Virus record (IMG/VR): IMGVR_UViG_3300027746_000077
Span: 1 to 29,073 of that record
Origin: a virus
Length of the DNA stretch: 29,073 nt
Direction: 5' to 3' (one strand)
This document shows, in pieces, positions 13,043-19,640 of the stretch (position 1 is the stretch's first letter; each line of letters begins with the position of its first letter). The translations under genes and the position numbers were made by a program. The notes under the pieces were generated by a model. It had not been told where the DNA came from and ran no database searches. It was given only the letters and a program-made list of their open reading frames with translations.

Positions 13043-13300
13043 ATGGAAAAGAAACAAACTGCATTAGATTGGTATATTGAACAAAATTTTAATAACATAG
13101 TTCAGCGTGAAACACAACAAATATCACAAAATGAATATGTTATAGCTTATAATAATTTACTTAACCAAGCCAAGCAAATGGAGAAGGAGCAGATGAAAGA
13201 AGCTGCTTTAGATAATGTTACGACCAATGAAAAATTAAGAAAAATATTTGAAATTCAATTTGAAGATTTTTACAACGAAACTTACGGAGGAACAAAATGA
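13043..13300 (+). CDS. Small phage protein, paralogue of 6706-6957
   Basis: The 85-residue protein reads 'MEKKQTALDWYIEQNFNNIV', then 'LLNQAKQMEKEQMKEAA' and a final 'FYNETYGGTK'. It shares the same three blocks with the leftward protein at 6706-6957. The last codons contain GGAGG, positioned 6-7 bases before the next ATG, an unusual Shine-Dalgarno-like site for this phage. The gene is visibly A/T-rich compared with the genes after 13300. Function unknown. Confidence 0.7.
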   Translation: MEKKQTALDWYIEQNFNNIVQRETQQISQNEYVIAYNNLLNQAKQMEKEQMKEAALDNVTTNEKLRKIFEIQFEDFYNETYGGTK

Positions 13301-13719
13301 TGCTAATACTACAACTAAAATATCGAATCGTTCAGCTTGAAGCTGCGATGCAAGAGCAGGAACAAAAGATAAATGATATTCTTATTCGCTTGTCCGTTCC
13401 AACCGCTCCAACGCTAATAGCAAAAGAAAAGAAGTCGCCATTCGTCAAACCAACGGTTGTTGAAATATACGATTACGCCTGCGAAAAACTAAACGACAAA
13501 GACGCGCTTGCATTTACCGAGAAATTTCATGCACATTATGAGGCGAACGGTTGGAAGGTCGGACGCAATCAAATGAAAGACTGGAAAGCTGCCGTGCGTA
13601 AATGGGACTTGTCTACATTCGTAACAACAAACCAAAACACTAAAATCAAAAATGGAAAATTCGATTCCGATGCTGCGCAACGCATCTACAACGACGCTCA
13701 CAACTACACAAAGGGTTGA
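13297..13719 (+). CDS. Putative replication-accessory protein with DnaT-like/HTH domain
   Basis: A coiled coil (about 4-30, 'YRIVQLEAAMQEQEQKIND') is followed by a domain (48-104) with 'KPTVVEIYDYACEKLNDKDA', 'FHAHYEANGWKVGRNQMKDW' and 'KAAVRKWD'. The 'YE(S/A)(N/K)GWK(V/I)G(K/R)N.MKDWKAAVR.W' block is well known in Bacteroidetes phage proteins next to replication genes. A role in primosome or helicase loading is inferred from position. ATGATG allows a start at 13297 or 13300. Confidence 0.6.
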   Translation: MMLILQLKYRIVQLEAAMQEQEQKINDILIRLSVPTAPTLIAKEKKSPFVKPTVVEIYDYACEKLNDKDALAFTEKFHAHYEANGWKVGRNQMKDWKAAVRKWDLSTFVTTNQNTKIKNGKFDSDAAQRIYNDAHNYTKG

Positions 13720-14407
13720 TCGTGCGGAACGCGAAAGCGCGTTTGTTGCCGATTACGAACTACCTGCATTTGTCAAACTTTGCTCGAAGGTCTGCGCTAT
13801 GTACGGCATCGCGCTTCCAGAAGCGCAACTATTGCAAATGTTGCATGAGTTCATAGGAAAACACTTTCGTTGGGTTACTTTTGAACACTTCAACTTAGCT
13901 TTTGAATTGAACGCTGCGAATGAACTGTCAAAGAAAACCGAACACTTTGGAGCATTGAGCGTGTCGTTCATTGGTGACGTGTTGACGCACTACAAACCAC
14001 ACCGCGATAAAGCGAATCTACAAATACAGCGTGAAATCGCAGAATCAAAAGAAGAACAAAACAAACAATTAAAAGAAAAAGAAATGGCGATAAACGACGA
14101 TAGCTGGAGAAGAATGTTTGCGGAAGACTTGCACAACTTCAAGAAAGGAAAGTATACAGTTATCGAGATTCGCGCGGTGTCTTTGATGCGTTGGCTCGAA
14201 GAAAGCAAGATAATAAACGCTGACACCTTCACCGAAGAAGAATACCGCCTGTGCAAAGAAAACGCGAAGAAGAACATTTACTTCGAACAACAACTCGTTC
14301 AATCAATGGTTGAGCGAATGAGCGACAGGAAACGCCAGCTACTCAAAGAATCAATTCGTTTCGAAGGTATGCGTGAGTTGTACAAATTATACTTGTCAAA
14401 GCAATGA
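13652..14407 (+). CDS. Putative replication-associated protein (251 aa)
   Basis: It starts at the ATG at 13652, inside the end of the preceding gene, with a 68-base overlap in a different frame. The next usable ATG would remove much of the conserved-looking 'AFVADYELPAFVKLCSKVCA' region. The protein is mostly helical; 'LHEFIGKHFRWVTFEHFNLA' resembles conserved proteins found before terL in Bacteroidetes phages. A charged central helix (130-150) may be a coiled coil. No catalytic motif is visible. Involvement in replication initiation is a guess from context. Confidence 0.6.
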   Translation: MENSIPMLRNASTTTLTTTQRVDRAERESAFVADYELPAFVKLCSKVCAMYGIALPEAQLLQMLHEFIGKHFRWVTFEHFNLAFELNAANELSKKTEHFGALSVSFIGDVLTHYKPHRDKANLQIQREIAESKEEQNKQLKEKEMAINDDSWRRMFAEDLHNFKKGKYTVIEIRAVSLMRWLEESKIINADTFTEEEYRLCKENAKKNIYFEQQLVQSMVERMSDRKRQLLKESIRFEGMRELYKLYLSKQ

Positions 14408-14751
14408 GCCAGTTCACATTTAACGAACAAGGTGTTTGCGAGAATCCTATTTTGAAAACTTACAAATGTATTAAGGGTTATGAAGCGCAGGTCAACACCG
14501 CTATTGTTCAGAACGGAAATTGGAGTTATTCAATTAGGTTTCAAAGCAAGGATCAAGGTTGGTCGCAGCCTTTACTTTACCACGCTAAACATTGCGTTTA
14601 CGAAACGAAAAGCGAAGCGTTCAATGCTGGTCTTGAATTGCTTCTGCATCAAGTAAAGCAAAACAACGACGCGAAGAAATATGATAGCATTGTTGAAATA
14701 CTTCAAGACGAACTTTGTCCTGTGGTTGAAAATCAATTATCTCTATTTTGA
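14404..14751 (+). CDS. Conserved phage hypothetical protein (115 aa)
   Basis: It has an N-terminal beta-rich portion ('YEAQVNTAIVQNGNWSYSIR', 'FQSKDQGWSQPLLY') and a helical C-terminus ending 'PVVENQLSLF'. It overlaps the preceding gene by ATGA. Its TGA overlaps the TTG start of terL, so it sets the translation of the terminase. The terminal 'QLSLF' resembles the QLxLF consensus for binding the beta sliding clamp; this is suggestive only. Function otherwise unknown. Confidence 0.6.
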   Translation: MSQFTFNEQGVCENPILKTYKCIKGYEAQVNTAIVQNGNWSYSIRFQSKDQGWSQPLLYHAKHCVYETKSEAFNAGLELLLHQVKQNNDAKKYDSIVEILQDELCPVVENQLSLF

Positions 14752-16058
14752 CACCTTACAAACCAAACTACCTACCGCGTCAAGTTGAAGCGTTGAACTA
14801 CCTTAACACAGATAGCATCGTTGAACAATTGTTATACGGTGGCGCGGCAGGGGGTGGCAAGACGAAGTTTGGTTGTATGTGGCAGATACAACGCCGTTTG
14901 AAGTACGCAGGGACACGTTCGCTTATTGGACGTAGCAAATTAGATACGCTTAAAAAGACGACCTTAAACACGTTCTTTGAAACTGCTGAGGAATTTGGAT
15001 TGATAGCAAACAAACACTACACCTTCAACGGACAATCCAACGTGATTAAGTTCTTTAATGGAAGCGAAATTGTTTTGAAAGACTTGTTCGCTTACCCTTC
15101 GGACGTTAACTTCAACAGTCTTGGTTCGTTAGAAATTACAGACTACTTTATTGACGAATGTTCCGAAGTAACCGAAAAGGCGGTGAGCATTGTTCACTCC
15201 AGATGTCGTTTTAAGTTGAATGAATACAATCTTATTCCGAAAGGTTTTTTGTCCTGCAATCCGTCGAAGGGTTGGTTGTATAACGAGTTCTATATTAAGA
15301 ACAACAGAAACGAATTGCCTTCACACCGCGCGTTTGTGCAAGCGTTACCGCAAGACAATCCGTTCTTACCTGTGGCTTACATTGAATCTCTTAGACGACT
15401 TCCTGAGTATGACCGCAAACGTCTGCTCGAAGGCAACTGGGAGTTCGACGACGACAGCGACAAGTTGTTTCAAACGGAGAACTTACTGAGAATGTTCCGC
15501 AACGAAGTAATCAATGAAGGCAAGAAGTACATAACAGCCGATATTGCGCGTTTCGGGAAGGATAGAACGATTATCTGCGTTTGGGAAGGGCTAACTATCA
15601 TCGATATAATTGAACTTAATAGAGCAGCATTGGACGAAGTCGTTAACCGCATACGCGTCGTAACAAATACACATAACATTTTGTTACAAGATGTCGTCTG
15701 CGACGAGGACGGTGTTGGCGGTGGAGTGGTTGATTTTCTTAAATGTCGAGGGTTTGTCAACGGATCTAAACCGAAGCACCCACAATATCAAAACTTAAAG
15801 AGCGAATGTTACTACAAACTTGCTCAGTACGTTGAAGAAAACAAGGTAACGATTTTATCCAGTACGCGCAAAGAACAAATCATTCGCGAACTTGAAATGA
15901 TTAAACGACACCGCGCAGACGTGGACGGTAAACTTATGGTAACTCCGAAGGACGTTATTAAGAACCGCGAAGGTATTTCGCCTGACGTTGCAGACGCTAT
16001 AATGATGCGAATGTACTTCGAACTCAATCCAAGTTATGGACAATATGTTGTCGGATAA
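14748..16058 (+). CDS. terL: Terminase large subunit
   Basis: The protein has 436 residues. The N-terminal ATPase has Walker A 'YGGAAGGGKT' (30-39) and Walker B 'DYFIDECSE' with D136-E137. The C-terminal RNase H-like nuclease has D265 in 'ITADIARFGKD', D321 in 'VVCDEDGVGGG' and D416 in 'SPDVADAIMM'. It cuts concatemers and pumps DNA into proheads through the portal (19641-21326). Translation must start at TTG 14748, because the first in-frame ATG lies after Walker A. The TTGA overlap couples it to the preceding gene. Its terS partner is encoded at 6954-7361 on the other strand. Confidence 0.92.
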   Translation: MTPYKPNYLPRQVEALNYLNTDSIVEQLLYGGAAGGGKTKFGCMWQIQRRLKYAGTRSLIGRSKLDTLKKTTLNTFFETAEEFGLIANKHYTFNGQSNVIKFFNGSEIVLKDLFAYPSDVNFNSLGSLEITDYFIDECSEVTEKAVSIVHSRCRFKLNEYNLIPKGFLSCNPSKGWLYNEFYIKNNRNELPSHRAFVQALPQDNPFLPVAYIESLRRLPEYDRKRLLEGNWEFDDDSDKLFQTENLLRMFRNEVINEGKKYITADIARFGKDRTIICVWEGLTIIDIIELNRAALDEVVNRIRVVTNTHNILLQDVVCDEDGVGGGVVDFLKCRGFVNGSKPKHPQYQNLKSECYYKLAQYVEENKVTILSSTRKEQIIRELEMIKRHRADVDGKLMVTPKDVIKNREGISPDVADAIMMRMYFELNPSYGQYVVG

Positions 16059-16110
16059 TTCACCGAACTTTTCACCGAACTTTTCACCGAACTTGTGTAA
16101 TTTAGCATAA
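16045..16110 (+). CDS. Possible tiny overlapping ORF with SPNF repeats (21 aa)
   Basis: An ATG inside the last codons of terL opens a frame reading MLSDNSPNFSPNFSPNLCNL. Its TAA overlaps the ATG of the next gene (TAATG). The repeat at 16059-16094 supplies three SPN(F/L) units. It may act only as a coupling device between terL and the next gene, or be accidental. Confidence 0.25.
   Translation: MLSDNSPNFSPNFSPNLCNLA
16059..16094 (+). repeat. Three perfect 12-bp tandem repeats
   Basis: TTCACCGAACTT occurs three times without a break, starting one base after the terL stop codon. It lies between terL and the next start (16110). It could be a protein-binding iteron or simply a replication-slippage expansion. 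Confidence 0.9.
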
Positions 16111-16334
16111 TGAAAAACATACCACTTTACGAAACGCTCAAAATGACATACGACAGAGAGCGCGAAATCGTTAATTCAATAGCAACCTACTTTCAACAAG
16201 GAAAGATTCTCGGAGATATACTTCTGGAACTTTCACAACGCAAAGACTTAAACGCAAAAGAGAAAATCTATTTAGCTTTAATGATAGGTTCAATGATGAC
16301 TAAACCAAACGAAGATGGCAGAGAGCAAAACTAA
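16110..16334 (+). CDS. Small helical hypothetical protein (74 aa)
   Basis: It starts MKNIPLYETLKMTYDREREI and is almost entirely helical ('GKILGDILLELSQRKDLNAK', 'EKIYLALMIGSMM'). It resembles no family I can name. Its end overlaps the ribbon-helix-helix gene by 20 bases. The pair could form a regulatory or toxin-antitoxin-like unit, but no toxin features are visible. Confidence 0.6.
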   Translation: MKNIPLYETLKMTYDREREIVNSIATYFQQGKILGDILLELSQRKDLNAKEKIYLALMIGSMMTKPNEDGREQN

Positions 16335-16491
16335 GAAAGGTATCTGCGTGTACTTGCACAAAGACCTATGGAATGAGATTGACGAGAAGCGCGGAGAGAA
16401 CAGTCGCAACACTTTCCTAAGCGAAGCTATCCAGTTCTCAATGAAGTTTTATATTCCCGAATCTAAAGTAAAATTGACAGAACAAAAGTAG
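16315..16491 (+). CDS. Ribbon-helix-helix DNA-binding protein (58 aa)
   Basis: It starts MAESKTKKGICVYLHKDLWN. A short strand ('KGICVYLH') followed by two helices ('DLWNEIDEKRGE' and 'NTFLSEAIQFSMKF') with the 'NSRNTFLSEAI' turn matches CopG/Arc-type ribbon-helix-helix repressors. It is the last rightward gene and its final 29 bases overlap the end of the convergent spanin-like gene. It could repress early genes or, if fused to host signals, act in maintenance; the operator is not known. Confidence 0.6.
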   Translation: MAESKTKKGICVYLHKDLWNEIDEKRGENSRNTFLSEAIQFSMKFYIPESKVKLTEQK

Positions 16492-17038
16492 AAAGAATAG
16501 CGACAGACGAAGTAACAACTAAAGCGTGGTTTCTGCGCTTTTTTTGTTTCTCCAATTTCTTTTTATCAGCATTCAAAGTGTTTATTTCTTCGGTCAATAT
16601 GTTTTCCTTCTGTTCATAAGCAACCACCACTTCTTGTAAGTTGTCAATCTTTTGTTCTTCGATGTTAATTTGTTTCTTCAGGTTGTTAATTACCAATGAA
16701 TCGGAAGCAATAACGCTATCGCAAGAGTTCACCAAATGGATAACATCCACAATAGTAATAGTATCTCGAATAATAATAGCAGAACGAGTTCTTTGATAGG
16801 TGGTTTTGGCTGTAAGTTGAGCATCTTCATAGGTTCGAAGTTGTTTGTAAAGTTCAATCTGTTCTGTAAGTAAGCGGTCATACTCGCCAGCGTTGTAGTT
16901 TATGATGCTATCTTGCTTTTGTACGTTTTCTTGTACGTTTTTTTTACGCGTACAACCCCACCAATTCCAACACAACACCAACCAAAGAATCGATGTTCCA
17001 ATAAATAGCAGCAACGCTGCGAGTATATTTCTATTCAT
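16463..17038 (-). CDS. Membrane-anchored coiled-coil protein, candidate spanin
   Basis: The protein has 191 residues. A hydrophobic N-terminus (5-24) is followed by Cys residues at 23 and 29. A non-canonical lipobox 'WWGC' ends at C29. Residues 112-168 form a coiled coil ('INIEEQKIDNLQEVVVAYEQ'). A second hydrophobic helix closes the protein (171-191). N-terminal lipid or TM anchor, periplasmic coil and C-terminal TM is the layout of u-spanins, which fuse the two membranes at lysis. It is the last leftward gene, in the lysis cluster. A different envelope protein is possible. Confidence 0.45.
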   Translation of the reverse strand: MNRNILAALLLFIGTSILWLVLCWNWWGCTRKKNVQENVQKQDSIINYNAGEYDRLLTEQIELYKQLRTYEDAQLTAKTTYQRTRSAIIIRDTITIVDVIHLVNSCDSVIASDSLVINNLKKQINIEEQKIDNLQEVVVAYEQKENILTEEINTLNADKKKLEKQKKRRNHALVVTSSVAILSTFVLSILL

Positions 17039-18036
17039 AAGATTTGTCCTTCGTGTATTCTTAAATTCTTTACGCTGTAATTTCCGTTTGTTCCTTTCTC
17101 TACTATTGCGAAGCCGTGATTATACTTCGAATAAGGGTTGTAGTCAGGACTTAATTCAGATAAGCAACCAACACCCCAACAAGTGATAAACTTGCCGTTA
17201 GCGTCCCTTTCGTTGTGTTCTGCTGTCTGGTGATGATGTCCGCAAAGCGCACTTACCTTCGTTTTCATAAACAACCCACGCGCTACGTTAACAGACGGAA
17301 GAAATTGCTTGCCGAATTCGTGACCGTGAAAAATAGACAACTTACCGATATTCAATTTGCTCTTGCCGTCAATCCAAGTGATGTTGTGTTTATCTAAATG
17401 ACACAATGAAGCAAAGTCGAACGCGTCAATGTCAAACAACTCAGGCGCTTTTACTCTCATATAACGCCAGTAACGTTCTTCGTGGTTGCCTTCCTTATAA
17501 TAGATGTGAGCCGTTGGAAATTGTTTGCGTAACGTGTCTACAAATTGACGCATTGCATACAACTCGTCTTTGAATTTTCTCTTACGTGGATCTTTGACAA
17601 AGTCGCTAATCATATGACAGTCTAATGCGTCACCATTTAGAATAACCGCGTCGCACCCTTGACGAACACCTTCGTTAATTGCAACAGTCAACGCTTCGTT
17701 GTCTTGATACGGAATGTGAACGTCGCAAAGAATCAAAAACTTCGTTCCCTTAACCTCAACGTGTCTGCGCTTTTTAGCATACGACTTCGGAAGGGCAAAT
17801 GGGTTGAGTGGTCGTGGTTTTGCTTCAAACAATGACTTGTCCGTTGTTCTCTTTCTTTCAAGGTTACCATGCTTACCACGAATAGTGCGGATAAAGTCAC
17901 GCGCGTGTTCTTCTGTTGTGTAAACTTCGGGATATTCTGCAAACAATTTCTTCGCAAGAGTGAGCGAAGGAGCGTCTTTGAATTTAGAACAAACTTCCTC
18001 AGCTATTAATCTCGCTGGTGTTTTCGGTGTTGCCAT
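17035..18036 (-). CDS. Calcineurin-like metallophosphoesterase
   Basis: From the ATG at 18036 the protein has 333 residues; an upstream start at 18063 would increase the overlap with the holin-like gene. All metallophosphoesterase motifs are present: 'LCDVHIP' (D105, H107), 'NGDALD' (G135-D136), 'GNHEE' (185-188 region), 'FHGHEFG', and 'CGHHHQ'. The first 60 residues form a helical N-terminal domain ('LTLAKKLFAEYPEVYTTEEH'). The enzyme would hydrolyse phosphodiesters or phosphomonoesters, probably nucleic acid or nucleotide; the substrate is unknown. Its place inside the lysis cluster is unusual. Confidence 0.8.
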   Translation of the reverse strand: MATPKTPARLIAEEVCSKFKDAPSLTLAKKLFAEYPEVYTTEEHARDFIRTIRGKHGNLERKRTTDKSLFEAKPRPLNPFALPKSYAKKRRHVEVKGTKFLILCDVHIPYQDNEALTVAINEGVRQGCDAVILNGDALDCHMISDFVKDPRKRKFKDELYAMRQFVDTLRKQFPTAHIYYKEGNHEERYWRYMRVKAPELFDIDAFDFASLCHLDKHNITWIDGKSKLNIGKLSIFHGHEFGKQFLPSVNVARGLFMKTKVSALCGHHHQTAEHNERDANGKFITCWGVGCLSELSPDYNPYSKYNHGFAIVEKGTNGNYSVKNLRIHEGQIL

Positions 18037-18253
18037 TCTTTGCTTGTTTTGTGAATCTCTCAATTACAGTACCACCAAACAAACCTGCGGTCAACAATGC
18101 TAATGTGTCAAACATTGCAATGGGACAAACGTAGGTTGTAAAAGTCGCAACATAAGTGAAAGCAATTAGGTTAATTGTAACAAATATAGCAACAATTCGT
18201 TTCGAACTAACTTTTGAACACGAACTTAACAAAGATATTAACCATTCTTTCAT
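17999..18253 (-). CDS. Putative holin (two transmembrane segments)
   Basis: This 84-residue protein has hydrophobic helices at about 20-42 and 44-62 and a polar, charged C-terminus. Two-TM small proteins beside a lysozyme are typical class II-like holins. It overlaps the XhlA-like gene upstream by 4 bases and the phosphoesterase gene downstream. It has no specific holin family motif that I can recall, so the assignment rests on topology and the adjacent lysis genes. Confidence 0.55.
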   Translation of the reverse strand: MKEWLISLLSSCSKVSSKRIVAIFVTINLIAFTYVATFTTYVCPIAMFDTLALLTAGLFGGTVIERFTKQAKNGNTENTSEINS

Positions 18254-18498
18254 ATTAGACGCAGGACAAGTTGAACAATAAGACCACCAACGACACCAGC
18301 AGCAGTTGCAATACCACTAAAACGAGCGACTTGTAAACGTTGGTTTTGAATATACTTGTCGTGTTTTTGAACCTTACTCACAAGACCTTCGATTTTCATT
18401 TCGTCATCACCAATAAGAACGTGATAAATGCGGTCTATCTTCTTATTCATATTCTGCAATTCCTCGTGTATCAAAGCTATCTCGTTTTCGGTATTCAT
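18250..18498 (-). CDS. XhlA-like membrane protein of the lysis cassette
   Basis: The start at 18498 (MNTENEIALIHEELQNMNKK, 82 residues) lies one base after the lysozyme stop. An alternative start at 18549 would run into the lysozyme gene. Residues 5-55 form an amphipathic coiled coil; 60-82 are a C-terminal TM ('SGIATAAGVVGGLIVQLVLR'). This is the layout of haemolysin XhlA-type proteins, which work with a holin. A spanin-like or antiholin role is also possible. Confidence 0.55.
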   Translation of the reverse strand: MNTENEIALIHEELQNMNKKIDRIYHVLIGDDEMKIEGLVSKVQKHDKYIQNQRLQVARFSGIATAAGVVGGLIVQLVLRLI

Positions 18499-18499
18499 G

Positions 18500-18943
18500 T
18501 CATTTGAAGTATAGTTGTATTTCTGCCTCTCTGCGTGTAACCAAACCATTTAAGACTTTACCACCGCCCTTGTTCCAAAGTTTGAAAGAATCTGCAATCG
18601 TTGGATCTTGTGGATTGATATTTAATTTCTTAAACACCGAAGAACGTTTAAAGCCACCCGTACCAATGTTGTACGCAAGTGAAACACAAGCACTGAATTG
18701 ATTGTCGTTCAGTGGTTGTAAAATGAATGGTGCAATGGTTACCGCAAATTGGTCTATGATAAACTTCGCTAATTCATCTGCACGTTGTTGTGTGATTACA
18801 TCACCATCTTTAACTTTTGTGCCGTCTTCGTAGAAAGTGTTTCCGAAACCAATCGTCCATATACCCGAAGGGCAGCGGTAACTTTTCAATCTACAACCTT
18901 CAAAACGCTTTATTAGAGCGTATCCTTCTGCGTTAACTTTCAT
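18500..18943 (-). CDS. GH24 phage lysozyme (endolysin)
   Basis: The protein has 147 residues and no signal peptide. The GH24 catalytic pattern E-x8-(D/C)-x5-T is present: E15 in 'FEGCRLKSY', C24, and T30 in 'SGIWTIGFGNT'. C24 in place of Asp is the variant seen in the P21 lysozyme group. The remaining motifs ('NDNQFSACVSLAYNIG', 'GLVTRREAE') fit. It hydrolyses the muramic acid-GlcNAc bond of peptidoglycan. Without an export signal it needs the holin. Its start overlaps a 38-residue basic gene. Confidence 0.92.
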   Translation of the reverse strand: MKVNAEGYALIKRFEGCRLKSYRCPSGIWTIGFGNTFYEDGTKVKDGDVITQQRADELAKFIIDQFAVTIAPFILQPLNDNQFSACVSLAYNIGTGGFKRSSVFKKLNINPQDPTIADSFKLWNKGGGKVLNGLVTRREAEIQLYFK

Positions 18944-19049
18944 TCACCAATCTTTTTATTTGTTTCTCTTTTCGAATTAAATACTTACGGAATTTCTCCT
19001 CGTAAATCTTTTGCTTAACCATGTCCTTTTTGCGTCCCCTTGTAGCCAT
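18933..19049 (-). CDS. Small basic protein (38 aa)
   Basis: It starts MATRGRKKDMVKQKIYEEKF and ends 'KEKQIKRLVNES'; nearly half of the residues are charged and mostly basic. Its final 11 bases overlap the lysozyme start. It lies 15 bases after the connector gene. Such tiny basic proteins often precede lysis genes in Bacteroidetes phages; the function is unknown, possibly nucleic-acid binding. Confidence 0.5.
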   Translation of the reverse strand: MATRGRKKDMVKQKIYEEKFRKYLIRKEKQIKRLVNES

Positions 19050-19064
19050 GTGTTTTGTTATTCG

Positions 19065-19637
19065 TTATCTAAACCATCCTAAACCTGGTCTTCTATATTC
19101 GTATGGACTTCTATCACGTCCAGAACTAATCTCAAAAGCGTTAGACGGATAAACATTTGTCTGTGACCAAATTTGGTTTGTTGTGTTTGTCATATACTCA
19201 GGAAAGTCGCTAGAGTTATGACATAAATAATCAACCATTCTTTGTGTGTAAAACATCGCTTGTTGTCTTGCTTGATCGCGGTAGTTTTGCAAGTCTGTTT
19301 GTGAGATAGGTTGAGTGTCTTCGCTTGTGCGAATTACTAAACTTCCATTGTCCGTTTTAACGTACAAATGCGGCAATACTTCGTACATCGTCCACCACAT
19401 TATCATGCGACGCAAGTAATTGTCCAGAAGGGTTGCGTATGCGCCTGCAATGTCATCGTTTACCACGTCTTCTTTGATACGGTTGTACAAATCAGTTCCT
19501 AAATACAACTGTGCATACTTGTCCTGAGACAAATATATTGCAGGATATAGAAGCAACGGATCAACCGAACCGTTAATCCATGTATATTTCTTGATGTAGT
19601 TTTCGTCAATGAGTAGAACTTCGGGTTGTAGTGCCAT
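19065..19637 (-). CDS. Head-tail connector-like structural protein
   Basis: This 190-residue protein has the helical pattern 'INGSVDPLLLYPAIYLSQDK', 'LGTDLYNRIKEDVV' and 'YATLLDNYLRRMIMWWTMYE', which I associate with the DUF6712-type head-closure/connector proteins of Bacteroidetes phages. The C-terminus ends with Arg/Tyr-rich 'RSPYEYRRPGLGWF'. It lies directly after the portal gene, fitting attachment under the portal ring. Function is inferred from family resemblance and position. Confidence 0.6.
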   Translation of the reverse strand: MALQPEVLLIDENYIKKYTWINGSVDPLLLYPAIYLSQDKYAQLYLGTDLYNRIKEDVVNDDIAGAYATLLDNYLRRMIMWWTMYEVLPHLYVKTDNGSLVIRTSEDTQPISQTDLQNYRDQARQQAMFYTQRMVDYLCHNSSDFPEYMTNTTNQIWSQTNVYPSNAFEISSGRDRSPYEYRRPGLGWFR

Positions 19638-19640
19638 TTT

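Noticed and set aside
16059-16094. A CRISPR-like array
   Set aside because: The 12-bp units are directly adjacent with no spacers; it is a simple tandem repeat.
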